A stretch of 64,000 bases of DNA from Brachypodium distachyon (taxonomy: Eukaryota > Streptophyta > Magnoliopsida > Poales > Poaceae), in contig NC_016131.3 of NCBI RefSeq assembly GCF_000005505.3, forward strand, positions 11,181,501 to 11,245,500. Reading direction: 5' to 3'. Position numbers and translations under genes: made by a program. Numbering within the stretch: the first letter of the stretch is position 1; every line of letters starts with the position of its first letter. The notes below the pieces were generated by a model. That model saw only the letters and a list, made by a program, of their open reading frames with translations. It searched no databases and was not told the origin of the DNA. Of the stretch, positions 12,371 to 25,343 are shown one piece after another.

Positions 12371-13428
12371 TCCAGTAGGATTTCGTGTATAGGATTTTTC
12401 AACTAAACTACAGCGCCATTTTGCTAAATTAAAACAGTATACGTGACCCAGATGTATGAAAACTGTAAGCAGGAATTATTATCTGAATTATACTGTTTCA
12501 TTTTCTTGTTTTGTTACCTGTCACATTGTATTCTTTAGTTTAACACCAATTGGTTTTGAGGTTGGAGTAGCAGAAAAGTGAGTGCTATCTTGAAACTTTT
12601 TGTTTGGCAGAGTGCATGTGTACAGAAGGATTGTGTTGTCCTTCTATTTTACTGCTTCAAATAATCTGATGATTTTGTTCTCTCTTTTTTTCTAGTACAA
12701 GCTGCATGTGCCAAGAACAAACATGCGCTTTCTTGGCCGGAAATAGAGAGCCACTCTCACCTCTCATATACTCTTTTAGCAGTTAAAAACTTTTTTAATT
12801 AAAAAGTTACATCTAAACATGAACAACTGACTTGAGATTTATGTTTCAGATTGAGAATTCTGGGCCTTGAACTCAATAATTCTTGACTAGCTCTAAGCAT
12901 TGTTATTTGCATAGCAGTCACTTCACCCTTTTTTCGGAAAGGAGGAAAGTCTCTCGGCTTCTGTATCGATCGATGAACACGGTGACTTCACCTAATAACT
13001 TGAACATATGAGAATAGGTGAACAACTCACTTATATTTTTTTGAGGAAAACAACTCACTTATACAGTTATGCTTCAACAATTATAGTGAGTTCATCATGA
13101 ACTACCCCGACATAATCTTGTTCATTCCCACCTAATAATTTCTTTTGATAGATCAAACCAGAGATGTAATTCCTTTGACGATAGACTTTATTTTCTGATT
13201 GGAATAGAGATCTGAATGCAAGTCGGTATCTGTTTTTCAGTCAACTTGGCAAATCCTCCCCTCGATGGCAATCAAGCAAGCTGGTGTTGAGAAAAGAAAC
13301 CTTGGAGAAATGGATTTTTGTATCTTTCTTGTATTTCCCTTCTTTTCATTGAATTTTTTTTATATGCACAGTTTTGCTCCAAAGGATGGATGTTCTTTGA
13401 GAAAAAACAACACTACACTGTCATCTTA
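12371..13428. other. Intergenic sequence
   Basis: No gene or clear repeat structure seen. AT-rich; a short direct duplication (ACAACTCACTTATA) occurs near 13020-13065. Confidence 0.4.
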
Positions 13429-13550
13429 GGCCCCGTTCGGTTCTGCCCCTGCCCATCCCTGGGGGATTGCAGAGGATAGGCGGGGATTTGAAGTAAAATC
13501 CCAACAGTTCCTGCCAATCCCCACCAGTATTTTGCTAACCGAAATAGGCC
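13429..13550. mobile_element. Tourist-like (PIF/Harbinger) MITE
   Basis: The left end GGCCCCGTTCGGTT pairs with the right end AACCGAAATAGGCC. A perfect TTA duplication flanks it (13426-13428 and 13551-13553), diagnostic of PIF/Harbinger-type insertions. 122 bp. Confidence 0.85.
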
Positions 13551-13782
13551 TTAGATGGTATTGCATTGTGTAGAGGGATAACCGGATAAGATATCCGTGC
13601 CTCGCATATGGTATGCTTGCATGCGATTTATTTGGTCGCCCGACGCTTGCGACACTATGATTTTCTTTTTAGGGAATATATAGTCACATTGTTTGGCTAC
13701 CCACCGTGGAGGTGGAGATACCAAGGTGGGAGGCTAGACTTTTGACTAGAATATCGAAAAAAAAGTCGCCAACTAAAATCAG

Positions 13783-13999
13783 TGTTGAAGTATAATTAAT
13801 TGCCTTGTCACTTCCATGATTGAATCTTTTTGTTGCGTTGGCTAGCGCATGAAGCTCTTCATAGTATCAGAGGCTAGCGGATTTGACTTCGAGACCCGGT
13901 TACCACAATTATATTGTGAAATACTTTCGTTCCACGTTTAGACTTGAAAGAGTCACACGTGAGGGGGGGGGGTGTTGAAGTATAAGTGGATGGCGTCCA
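13783..13999 (+). mobile_element. Possible miniature LTR element (SMART/TRIM-like)
   Basis: TGTTGAAGTATAA occurs at 13783 and again at 13973. Between them lie a primer-binding-site-like TAGTATCAGAGGC (13862, compare TGGTATCAGAGC for initiator tRNA-Met) and a purine run GTGAGGGGGGGGGG that ends directly at the second copy, as a polypurine tract would. The similarity of the two ends fades after about 13 bases and no target duplication was found, so the element is decayed or the call is wrong. Confidence 0.45.
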
Positions 14000-16259
14000 G
14001 GGTCACAGGCCCAGGTTTCAGCTTGTGTATTGGCAAGACGGGAGCCTTCTCAGATCTGAACGCCTGACCGAACCCAACCTAACTCGGCAAAGCCTAACTA
14101 ATTGTGTAGGGATGAGCTAACTATGGTCTATGGTGGCCCAAATCAAACAAGTTTTCTTTGGTACTACAGGACTTTATCTACATTACTGACAATGATATAT
14201 ATGGACAAGAGATGCTAGGACCACTTATACTGTGTAAGAAAGATCGGTTAGCCCCTCTCCACAATCGGCCCTTATCTGAGCTAGTCAACTTGGCTAACCT
14301 GTCTATGCATGGGCCCTGACAAAGACCGCAACGTGCGCGTTGACGACCCCATATTCCACAGGGAAAAGGGAAATCAACAAATTAATGGATCAAGGAGATA
14401 GGATACCAGAGTACCAGGCCACCAAAGGAACCAACAACTGACTGAGTCTGATTCTCTGCTTGCAGTACAGTACATGAGAAAAACTCCAGTGCATGTCTTG
14501 TTTTCTTGTTTTGAGAAACAAGCCTGTATCAGCTCTCCTGGCGTAGGACCTGTCCATCTTCAAGCACACAAATATCTCATCTGCATTCCACCGGAACACT
14601 GAGGCGCGACATTTAACCATTTTCAGTCTGGATATTTTTCTATCACAATATAATAGTTTGTTCGCAAGAATTTAAGGTACTGAACTGGCTAGTGTTTTGC
14701 CATTACTCTCTTCATTTCAAAATAGTACTCCTCTGTTTCAGTAAATATATGTGGGGCCGTATCCTGTGAATCTGGGTGGAACCGTGCATCTGTGCATGCA
14801 CGGTCTCTCGGCCGGTCGATCCACACCCAACGCCTGGATCAGTAACACCATGAAAATTTTCAAATACACGCCTGCCATCTGCCTCCGTCTTGGTTTTTTG
14901 GTCTGCAACTTTGCAATTAGCCCCTATTGCCCTACCTCAATATCCTGTCGACCGACCCTGGTTACCTCGTCCGACGCCTCGCCAACCACGCTCATGCGCC
15001 GTCAAACCTGAAAAGGCAAGCAGTGCCGGCCTCAACAGCAACCCAGGGCGTTGTGCATGGGACGGCATTACGGCAAGAAGCGATCAAGGGTAGCCATGTT
15101 GATTATTTTTCTTCGTCGGAATTCACGGTCCAGTGAGCCGGACATAAAGGGTGGAGCTTCCATGGATTGGAAAAATGGTTTCATCTTCCGGCTTCTGCAG
15201 GAAACTTGCCTCCCTTTAGATTTGAATAAACTCCTCAATTTTAAGGTACATGAGATTAGTACTCCGTAACTTTTTAGAGCAATAATGGGGTCGGCCAACA
15301 GATTGAAGAATTCAGAAAGCCCAAGTGTGCGGTTCAGAACACTAAAAAAGGTAGCAATTGTTCCTCGTTGTGTAAGTACTTTGAGCTATACTGTTCAATT
15401 AAATAACTTATGCATCATGGTGATTGCCAATCTTTTTCAGTGTTGCGCTGTTCCTCTTTCTGATTCTTTCACCAAAACCTTGCAATTTTAATTCACCGAC
15501 ACAAATTCACATGTTACTTTCGGGCAGACGCCTGCCAGCCTAACAGGGTGAGAAAGGTCGCCGTCCACGATGTGGTCATGGCATATGTGGGTCTTTGCGT
15601 CGTCGGCCGCCGGGTCGTCGCAGCCTCCACCTTCACTGTGCAGTTCTCCACCACAAGCCGCAGTTATCAGGATAGTCCAACACCGCCAATACACCGGATC
15701 TTTGTTGCCGTTGCTGCTCTTCGGTCTCTGCCTAGGGGCACGTCAGAGCCGCAGTGGGATTGGAGATTTGGGGAAGCAGACGAATACATAATGGAGAGTG
15801 AAATTGGATTTAGGAGACCAGCGCTTAGGTGAGGGGGTTCTTGCGAAATAATCCAGTAACATAGAAGGGCCGCGGGCGTCTATGTGAAAATTACCCAAGT
15901 TTCTGATCGGTGTCGTTGGACGTGAATCGAATGGTTGATAACGCCCCGGATGCACGGATGCACAGTGCCTTCCGGATTCACAGGATACGGTGCCATATAT
16001 GTGTTCCTCTGCTCAGGGAATTACCCGAGCCATTCTCAAATCAACGTGCCAACATATTTTTCTCTTCAAGTTACTAGCCTCAACATCTTTACAGGCAGTG
16101 CCACCCTTGCCATAAATAAATTTCACAACATATGTACCCGGGGAATCTGTTTTTCCCCATTTTCTGCACCAAAAACCCATGACACGCTGCAGCACTCTCA
16201 AAGACACCCACCAACAGTACGCACGATCCGTATGTATAAACCATGGATCTCGCGGGATG
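14000..16259. other. Intergenic sequence
   Basis: No gene supported. Overlapping ORFs at 14751-15300 and 15488-15955 on both strands have no recognisable domain. The last ~60 bases are the 3' UTR of the kinase gene on the minus strand. Confidence 0.4.
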
Positions 16260-19200
16260 CTAGGAGGCGGTTGGTGTTGTTGTGGAGCGGATGGCGTCCC
16301 GGAGCTCTCGCTGGATGGCGGCGCGGGCCGGCGGCACGATCATGTCGTCCCAGATGGAGCGTGAGCCGCAGGTGGTGGCGCCGCCCGGGTAGAGGTCGTG
16401 CAATGAGGTGGCCTTCTCGTTGAGGTTGCCCACCTTGTCCAGGCAGTCGATCTCGTTCGGCTCCACCAGCAGGCTGCCGTTGATCCCGCCCTTCCACGCG
16501 ATCAGCTGCATACATGAAATCGATAGAGAATTAACAACTCTCTCTATGCCTGGTTTGATTAATCTCCGCTTATTATTTATTACCTGTGGGGAGCCCATGG
16601 AGTTGGAACTGTATAGCTTGGCCCCGTCGACGAGCTGGCAGTACTTCTGGAAATTCGCCGCGAACCTCTTGTGCGACATGAGCTGCGACTTCACTCTCAC
16701 AGCTCTCCCCGTTATAATCGCTCTCCTGCAACAACAACCTCTCCTCATCAGCACATGCGCGTGCATCCAAAGTAAAGTCAAATCACAAAGAAGCTATACT
16801 CCCTCCGACCCATATTAATTGTCGCACATTTAGTACAAAAGTGCACCAAATCAACGACAAGTAATATGAGTCGGAGGGAATGCAACAACATAAATCGTAA
16901 ATTAACCTGATCCCTCTTGCGACGGCAAGGTAGGCGTCGCAGACGACGCCGACGACCTCGATCCGGTACGGCTTCCTCGCCCCTTCTTCTTCCGCGCCGC
17001 CGTTCTGCTCGCCCTCGTGGCCGGGGACGGGCTCCCAGTAGTTCTCGTTGATTGTGCCGTCGTCTTGGACCTTGTAGCCGACGCCCATGCGGTAGCGCTG
17101 GCGGTGCACGGCACGGGCCATGGCGACGGTCTGCTCGACGAAGGGCTCCCAGGAGAGCGTGCCGTCCAGGATCACGTCCCGACCCTCGTTCAGCGCCGTC
17201 ACCAGCAGCGACGACGCAGCGTCCGTCGACGACTGGTGCACCTGTGTTATGTTACAACGCCCCCGCGCGAAAATTAATGATCAGCCCAGCAGCAATTTTA
17301 AAACGCCCGCCAGGGCCCGGTCCAGTAGCATTGTTGCGCTAAAACTGTATGCAGGCCCAGATTACTTAAACCTGCTTATTATCCCCAGTTCCTGCCCATG
17401 GAGCATGGAAGTGATATTTTATCTAGAGTGCATATGCAGTGACAAGAAGTTTGAAAAAGATGATGGTTTCCAATCTCAAGAAGGTAATTCTAGGAACTAA
17501 ACTTATTACAGTATCAGTTTTCTCTCAGAACATAGTTATCTAAAAACATACTCCCTCCGACCTATATTATCTGTCTCAAATTTGATCAAATATAAATGTA
17601 TTTATGTTTAAAAAACGTCTATGTAATATTTCGACAAGTAATTCCAGTCGGAGAAAATAGTTATGCTAGTGTATACACTACTTGAGTAGTAATAACTACG
17701 GAGTATGTTGTGGAACAGACCCTCGTGGAATTGTAGTCTTGTACATGCACGAAGTTAGTGGAGTATGTACTAGCAACAGTGCAACTGCAGCCAACAACAT
17801 CATCAAGTAACAATCTTTTTCTTTGAGTTTGAAAATCTGTCCACTGTACTGATCACTAATACTCGGCATGCACAGCTAACCATTATTCGCTCTGGGACAG
17901 GGAGGAGTTGTGTCGCACTAGTTGCTGTCTGAATCCCAACATGTTAGCCCCCCCAGCCCATTCCAATTAATCTCCACGATCGATCTCCACTCAATACAGC
18001 AGAATCGTCTCTCTATCAATTACGCGGACCCCGCGAAGATAGGTCCATGTAATTTAACATTCCCGGATCTCCACTTGGTAGGCCTCTGTTTCTCGTCGCC
18101 TTTGTACAAGTCAGTCTGCTCTTGATTGCAATATTACTACTAACTGTACAAACAAGCTGTCGGTCGGATCGGACAGCTACAGTAGCTAGGATGGAGTATC
18201 ACTTAAGCTAGGCTACTGATCGATCCACGTGTGGTAGCTAGCTAGCAGGTGATCGATTCGCTCTACCATCAAGCGGTTGGTCACTCGCTTTTGTATCTAG
18301 TGGAGTTCCATTTGTCTGAACATTTCAACAAGCATAAATAAAAATCTCCAACTTGCGATTGAGCTGGAGCTAGCCGATCCATCCGAAGAGAGAACATAAG
18401 GTACGGCTACTTTAAACTAAAGGGAAAGAGTGAACAACTGATGTGTATGACTGGCTAACGGTAACGTCGACAGAGTGATAATAATCAACTGGCAAACAAT
18501 CAACTAATATAACGTCGACAGAGCGATGATAATCAGATATTTTTATCCGTAGAATCTACATTAATCTTACACAAATCTCAACGATTGAATCAAAAGATCG
18601 ACTAAGAAATAGTTGAAATAGCAAAACTGTTAGGGCCAGTTTTTTCCGGCTTCCTGGACCAGCTTTTCCGAGAAGCTGCCCTTCTCCAGCTTCTTGGAGA
18701 AACTGCCACCTAAATTTGATTAGGCTAACAAACTAGATTGGCCTAAACTAATTTGGAAAGCTAGCTAAATGTAAGATGCCGCTTCTCCAGGAAGCTAGGT
18801 GAGAGCAGCTTCTAGAAGAAGCCGGTCTTAGAAGCCGAAAAGAACGCAGCCTTAATGAAATGCGTAAGGTACAGTATACGTACCAGCTCTGCTGTCTGGA
18901 GCATGTCGTTGTGGTGACCCATGGAGCTGATGGCGCGGTAGATCACGTCCGTCTCCTTGAAGGCGTCCGCCTCAACCACCAGCGCCTTCGCCCCTGCCTC
19001 CGTCCAAAACGGCCTGTTCCACATTTCAATCATCTTAATCAGTCAACCATGGTCCTTGCATGATCCATGTATAATTATATGTGCAAATTTAATCAATTAG
19101 CTGAGCGCTAGCTTTACGTACTCCTGGAGTATCTCCTTGAGCACGGTGCTCTTGCCGGCGCCCATGCCGCCGCCCATGAGCAGCAGCACCGGGCTGCGGT

Positions 19201-22200
19201 CCTTGTGCGCCACGGGAGCCATGACGGGGGTGACGTGCGGCGCCTCATCGTCGTGGCCGTTCATCCCGGCCGTGCTGATGCCGATGGCCTTCATCTCCTC
19301 CACCAGCGTCGAGAACACACGGGTCACCTTCAGGTCACGCGTCACCCTCTCGAACCTCTGCTTCCTGCTCGCCAAATTAATTCAAGGACAGTAATTCATT
19401 AGTCCGTAAACTTATTACTCACCCCTGCAGCTAGCTAGCTGCAGAGAATTCGTCCATCGTGTCTCTCTCTCTATATATATATCCAACCATTAATTAGCAG
19501 CGGCATAATGTGGCATTGACCTCTGCACGGATGCACGCATGGGAGTAGGTGGCCACGTGGCCCACTAGATGACGTGGCATATGATGGCACAAAGTGTGCA
19601 AACACCATTCAAGAGAAAACGACACTTTTTCAGTTGCAAGTTTGCACCTTGTTACACAATTCCTCTAGTCATGGGCAGGTAGGAACTAAGAGCGAGTATC
19701 ATTTGCAAGTGGAGTACTCCTACATATTTAAATTAACCTTTAATTTTATCAGGATGGTAATTGTAGTATACTCCTGTTTAGGTCCAACGACTGTAATACT
19801 AGTAGGTTGTTTGTTTGCCTTCTTTGTTTGAATGGACGATGGAGACAGATATAAATAAACTTGCAATGATATGGTCCAGAATTAATTAATTAACATATCT
19901 TCACAATCTCCAACATTGATATCGTTTGCATGATATTGTCATCTAGGACTCCACCTGGCTTGGCCCACTCCGTGATTACGGCCCTAGCGGTTTCAATTAG
20001 TACTAATGAATACACTAACGTGTATGGCTGATTCAGCTATAGTGCATGAGAGACAGCTGCTCCTGTCTAGCCATATATACTCTTAACGACTTTTGTGTCA
20101 GGCCTCACACAAAAACTATTTTGTTAATTATTCAGTTATTATTCGTAGTCTTCTACCTAGCCATTATTGATAAAAGAAATTCTTTGGACTGTGGTGACCG
20201 CTAGAAGAATAGGCTGTGTACATATCAATTAATGCAAATGCCAGACTTCTTCCTTTTGCGAAAGAATTATGTTAATAGGTTAACGTTGCCTATTCCCCCG
20301 TGTCGCCTTTTCTTGGTTCCGTTTCTAAATATAAGATGATATAACTTTGTTGTAAGTCAAAAAAAAGTTTAATCAAATCTATAAAAAATGGTACTAACAT
20401 CTCCGATCAATAATACTAAGAAAATATATACAATGATACTTTAAGAAATTTGACTTACAACAATTATAACATCTTATATTTAAAAAAGGAGGAAGTACTT
20501 ATTAATTATTAAAATATAGACTTCACAAAAGGACTGAAATTGTAACTAGCTCATATGTAAGACTGCAAAAGGACTACATACATTTAAGTTGGTCAAACAA
20601 AAAAAAATTGAAAAAGAAAAGGGAAATCGGTTGAGGTAGATTAATACGTAACAGTCAAACAAACAAATACTAATGATTCGTTGGAAACTTAGAGTCGCAG
20701 TTGGAGGTGCTAAAAGATTCCATTTATGGCTTATACTAGAAGCAAATCATGAGCAATCTCTTCTATTATTGACATCTACCTAACGACAAGTATAAGATGG
20801 TTGCGAGTGTACTTCCCCCCCCCCATAAACATGTTTATCAAAGATCCCTTTTGGAAAGTTCTTCATCGTACATTCTCTTGTGGAGGACATACATCATTCA
20901 GTCTTGGTCCAATAAATTATAGTACGGAGTATAATTATTTGAAATGTTAACACAATATTACAAAAAATCATGCAATTATCATTCAGTATTGCAAGGGTAC
21001 TTCTACTGAGTTATCTGACTAGTAATAACTTTTTTCTCCTAAGCACAGAAACGTACGTGCAGATTATAACAAGCTGCCAAATGAATTTAAACATAGAAAA
21101 AAAAAGGTACGTAGTAAACACGTTTATGAAACGAAGCTAAATTAAGTTATTGTTGGGTTTGACTTTGACCTGGTAGCTTCCAGCACCAAGTTCCTCAACT
21201 TCTTTCTGGTGGCGCTCTCCACGGTCAAGGCCTGCATATTAATACATGTACACGCGTGAATGATGGCAATTAACGTTAATCACGGCATTTACGTCGTCGA
21301 TCATATCGGTTCTACTAGTGCTATATATATGTGGACATGGATATATATGCACACGTCGGTCGATGGGTCAACCTCCACTTTGCTTTCAGATCCGCCAAAG
21401 ATGATGATGAGGTTCTGATCGTGCCAGCTTTGGCATCGATCTCCCTTTAATTCTAACAAGAACCACTGTTTGTCCCCGCAAAAGCATTATCTTGGCGAAC
21501 AAGTACGTGCGCGCATCATATATATATCAAGAACTTTATGCAAGGACAAATTAAGGGAGGAATCATATTGTCTGAAACGAACGTGTGCTTACAGAGACAC
21601 ACAAATTAAGGGAGTAAAAAGGTAAGGAAGGCATATAGGTACCTGGCTGATGAGAGTGGTGGCAAGATCCCAGTGGAAGGCAAAGTAGCCAAGGATGCAT
21701 TTGTCGAGCTCCTCCACGAGGTTGACGTAGAGCGACTCTGCGTCCGGGACGTCGGCGAGGAGGTCGTAGATGTCGTCCAGGCAGTTGTTGCTCTTCCTCA
21801 GGTAGTTGTTGGCCACTTTGCACAGCTGCGGGCACTCCCTAACGTCCTCGAAACCCAGCTGCCTGGCTGCATCGTACATACAGTAGATATATAGATAGGA
21901 AATTAATTAACCGATTTTATTTATTTTGGCTCTTGTACAGAAATGAATTAAACTGACTCTGATCTCGAGCTCATGCTTCTTGGTTCTCTTCTTAATTATG
22001 CTTTCTACGACACGAATTCTCTAGCTTGAACCGGATGGAAATTTTGACGGCTCTGATGAGCCCACGTTGGCGGGCATCGCCGTAGCCGTAGCATCTACGA
22101 GTCGATCTCGAGTCCTCGACAGCGGGGTCCCAACCCAGTCAGCTAGACACGGGAGCAAATGCAGTGCCATCATTATCTGATTTTTCTTTTCGTTCTGTCT

Positions 22201-23075
22201 GTCAAACAGTTTTATCCTGACCCCTGAGCTCTTTTAAATGCATATTGAAGAACAATTCAGTACAGCACGTGAGCATTGGCATGCCTGAACGGGGGATGCA
22301 GAGTCGCTGTACGGGCCAGGAATAGCCGTGGGCAAGGGAAGAATAACTATTTTTACCAACTGAACTAGCCGGGCCATGTGTTGTTTATTTTCCATGTAGA
22401 AATCAGTGGCGATGTGCTAATCGCCAATTAAAGCAGCAGTGCCCGTGTCAATCAGAAAGGAATACTTTTTATTTTGGGATCTCGTTTCGTATCCTGTTGG
22501 GACCATGCATGTTTTTGTTGTTTTTCTCTTTTCAAGTGGATACTATTTTATCAACACAAAATCCTTTTTGGGGACAACAATGACGCACGGCGCAAACATC
22601 CAGCGGACAGACAGCAACCAACGTATGTGCGACAGTAATTCACAACGAACGGCAACTTAAATTTCAATAGAACTTCCTCTAAGAAAAAGGCGGCGAGAAA
22701 TGAAAAATAATAATTGGATGCACAAGAAATTTTAGCACCGGAAGGAAGAAAAAAATGGCGACTGACCAACGTAGTGGGAGAACTTCTCGAGGTGCTCGAC
22801 GCCGCCGTGTTCAGCCATCTGCAGCCTCGGCATTTCCAGCATGGCTGGCCACTCCTGCTTCCTCGCCTGCCGCCGCCGCCGCTGCCGCCGCAGCACGGCG
22901 GCAGCCGCGACCGCGCCGGCGGCCGTGGACAGCGCGGCGACGTGGAGTAGCAGCAGCCTGCCCAATCCATCTGCAAAGCAACAAAGAGAAACAGAGCAAC
23001 AAGAGATGTATGCATGAGACCAAATGAACTGAATGAAATGAAGCGCACGGAGATACTGGTCTTGCCTCTGTGCAT
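16260..23075 (-). CDS. P-loop kinase with zeta-type domain, nine exons
   Basis: Nine exons join in frame on the minus strand: 23075-23066, 22970-22767, 21866-21643, 21231-21170, 19364-19122, 19013-18884, 17241-16907, 16725-16584 and 16505-16260, giving 531 residues. A hydrophobic Leu/Ala segment (about 9-30) followed by an Arg-rich run suggests an N-terminal membrane anchor. The Walker A motif GMGAGKST (233-240) follows a hydrophobic strand, and downstream come ALVVEADAFKETD and RDVILDGTLSW blocks typical of the zeta-fold P-loop family that plants carry as ordinary chromosomal genes. Phosphotransfer is expected from the fold; the plant substrate is not known to me. The short first exon uses a GC donor (AGAG then GCAAGA) and is the least certain part. 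No antitoxin-like neighbour exists, so a toxin-antitoxin role is not implied. Confidence 0.85.
16799..16880. mobile_element. Short Stowaway MITE in an intron
   Basis: CTCCCTCCGACCCATATTAA pairs with the right end AATATGAGTCGGAGGGAA. It fills nearly half of the 181-bp intron 16726-16906 of the kinase gene, ending 26 bases from the donor side. Confidence 0.8.
17551..17655. mobile_element. Stowaway MITE in an intron
   Basis: CTCCCTCCGACCTATATTAT on the left pairs imperfectly with the right end AATTCCAGTCGGAGAAAAT. It lies in the intron between exons 6 and 7 of the kinase gene. Confidence 0.7.
18633..18851. mobile_element. Fold-back MITE with TTA target site
   Basis: The left end GGGCCAGTTTTTTCCGGCTTC pairs imperfectly with the right end GAAGCCGAAAAGAACGCAGCC, and inner AGAAGC/GCTTCT blocks extend the fold-back. 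TTA flanks both sides (18630-18632 and 18852-18854). It ends only 33 bases from exon 6 of the kinase gene. Confidence 0.7.
20316..20497. mobile_element. Stowaway-type MITE, decayed left end
   Basis: CTAAATATAAGATG (20325) pairs with CATCTTATATTTAAA (20470), and TTGTAAGTCAAA pairs with TTTGACTTACAA further in. Right end GGAGGAAGTA fits the group; the left terminus has decayed. Lies in the intron between exons 4 and 5 of the kinase gene. Confidence 0.65.
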
Positions 23076-23765
23076 GGTGGTGAGTAGCGGAGACGGCTCC
23101 CAAATGCGGAGATCGAAGAGAGGATCCAAGTAACCACACCGGATGAGAAACTGAGGACACTCCGACACTGTATATGTATGCCGTTCGTTTCCGTTTACTC
23201 CTTTTTTTGGATGAAAGGGAAGGGGGCATGAGGGAGCGAGTACTTATACTGGAACTGGATACACATGAAGATGTCGCCTGTCTGCCTGTCTTCGGTATCT
23301 TCTTTTTTTCGCGTGAAAGAGATGTTGAGCCAGCGCCTGTATTCTATTCTAGCTGTTGCTGTTGCTCCTCTTTTTTTAAACAGACTCTGTTACTCCATTA
23401 TTCTTCGTGTATGCCAGTACTTTATTTGAGAGGCCAAATCGGAGACTTCGTCGTGGGTTAATAGTTAAATCTGCTGTGGTTACGTACGTACCGGTATTGG
23501 TCAACGTCACCGCCCACCGGTGTAATTAGCTTGTTTATCACTCGCGCGTGGTCAAGGAAAATGTGAACTTTTTTTTGAGACACGCCTACTTGCAAGATAA
23601 GAGTGTTAACAAAGAAAGGGAAATATACGGTAAGTTTACTCAATATGAACGGTGCAACCAACCAGTAAGAACTAAAATTGCTCAATTTGAAGAGCAAATT
23701 TAAAAAATAAATACCCACCCCCACCCTCTCAAAATAAATGACGTGGATTTATATAGATTCTTATA
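23076..23765 (-). promoter_or_regulatory. Upstream region of the kinase gene
   Basis: 5' flank of the minus-strand kinase gene. No unambiguous TATA box was fixed. Open frames here are extensions of exon shadows. Confidence 0.3.
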
Positions 23766-23847
23766 CTTCCTTCGTCCTAAAATAAGTGAGTTGAATCTGT
23801 ATAGATTCTTATACAAATCTACGTCAATTATTTTGGGATGGTGGGAG
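23766..23847. mobile_element. Stowaway-like MITE
   Basis: CTTCCTTCGTCCTAAAATAA on the left pairs with TTATTTTGGGATGGTGGGAG on the right; TA on both flanks. The inner sequence is itself palindromic around TATAGATTCTTATA. Confidence 0.7.
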
Positions 23848-24622
23848 TATAGTACTTACACATGTCAATGTAGTTTTTTATGAAGATAAAACACTTTTGT
23901 GTCTTAGAAAATAAAAGAAATAAAACAAATGCTCTATAAAGTAATTGTTTAAGGCCTAAACCTTTTATTTTCCCTCGCCATAAAACTGATATTTTACTTT
24001 AAAAAATACGTCTGTAAATGTTGTTGGAATTCTTCTGAGAGTTGCATCTTGCTCCTACACTTAGCGTACTGATACTTACACATGCAAAATGACGCTCCCA
24101 CACCACCTGAACTGAAGCACCTAAAAACTAGCGATCTTTGTTTTTAGAGCAAAGGCATTGCCCCGATTTCATTAAAGAAATCACATTGTTCAGGTTTTGC
24201 TAGGATTTCGACAGCAAAATGTAACATACTGCCAGGCGCTTCTGGACAGCAACAACAGAATGAAAAGTACCATCTATTTATTTACAGGCTAAAAGGACCA
24301 AAATCCGGCAATCTTAAGACAGCAACAGGACAGTAACTTCATCCGGCCTCCAGGCGTTTAGCCATGCCCCAGCCAAATGCCTTGTTCAGGATATCAGTTG
24401 CCACCTTCCTCAGAATTAAAGACCCTGCCAGCATCTGGAGACCTGCATACGCAGTGGCGAAGCAAGAGAAAAAAGCCATTGGGTTCAACACTGTTTAGCA
24501 GTGTAATCTTCCGCTGGTAAACAATGATAAAGACTAATCTAATGAAGGCTTGGGAAACTTTATTGGGTTCGTTTTAAACTTCCGCTTGTATATGCTGGCT
24601 CCGCCCCTGGCAGTATGTGGCA
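23848..24622. other. Intergenic sequence with a possible LINE 3' end
   Basis: From about 24135 to 24440 the sequence resembles, on the minus strand, the 3' end of a plant LINE: a stretch like GAGCAAAGGCATTGCCCC close to T-rich sequence. No coding part remains. The rest is unassigned. Confidence 0.3.
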
Positions 24623-24726
24623 CTCCATCCATCCCATATTAAGTGACGAAATATTACATGTATCTAGGTACATGCATATTTACAGAAATTTGAGTCACTT
24701 AGTTTGGGACTAATTTGGGACGGAGG
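24623..24726. mobile_element. Stowaway MITE
   Basis: CTCCATCCATCCCATATTAA on the left pairs with a right end ending TTGGGACGGAGG; inner GTGAC and GTCAC blocks also pair. Confidence 0.75.
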
Positions 24727-25343
24727 CAATAGATCTTTCGCATGCCCACACATCTGGCTGAGAAATTGAACTGATAGCTACGGGTTTTATCACATAAGCA
24801 TCAATGGGGTAAGGAAACTTCATAACCTGACACCGCATCTATTTACTCATGCACCCGCTGCAGAGCACCTCGATCGAGTTCACTGGTAATCTGTCGGAGT
24901 TGATGATCGTGTTGTATCCAATTGCGATCCCAAATCAGAGCTAGCATGGCCAGTCCCAACAAGCTGAATCAACTCTCGATTAGGCACGTCACGCGACTTT
25001 CAATGAAAGCGCCCAATATAAACACCTGAGAAAATTTAGCATAGCAAACAAGACATTTTCCACCCAGCCCAAATAAAAGATGGCAAGTATCTGTATCCAA
25101 GGAGGGAGTATTAAGTATGAGATGATTAAGTTCAACTAGACCAGTTACCCAGAAAAGTTCAGCTGGACCACATCATTTCACGGCGGTAAACATACCCCGA
25201 AAGTCAATTCCTGACCATTGAGGACAGAAAACTAATACGACAGTCTTATCAGAAACATAGGTCCATGAATATCATTATTGGGCAACAAAATCCTAATAAT
25301 CACAACAGAGACACAAATCCTTTCGCTTGCAGCTAGCCTCCTA
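24727..25343. other. 3' flank of the KH-domain gene
   Basis: Contains the probable 3' UTR of the minus-strand KH gene (roughly 25343 down to about 25100). No other feature supported. Confidence 0.4.

Noticed and set aside
14751..15300. Overlapping ORFs on both strands
   Set aside because: No domain recognised and no splice structure that joins them; left as intergenic.
16260..23075. Zeta-type domain read as a toxin-antitoxin system
   Set aside because: It is a spliced plant gene with nine exons, no antitoxin neighbour and a family that is chromosomal in plants; only the fold is shared.
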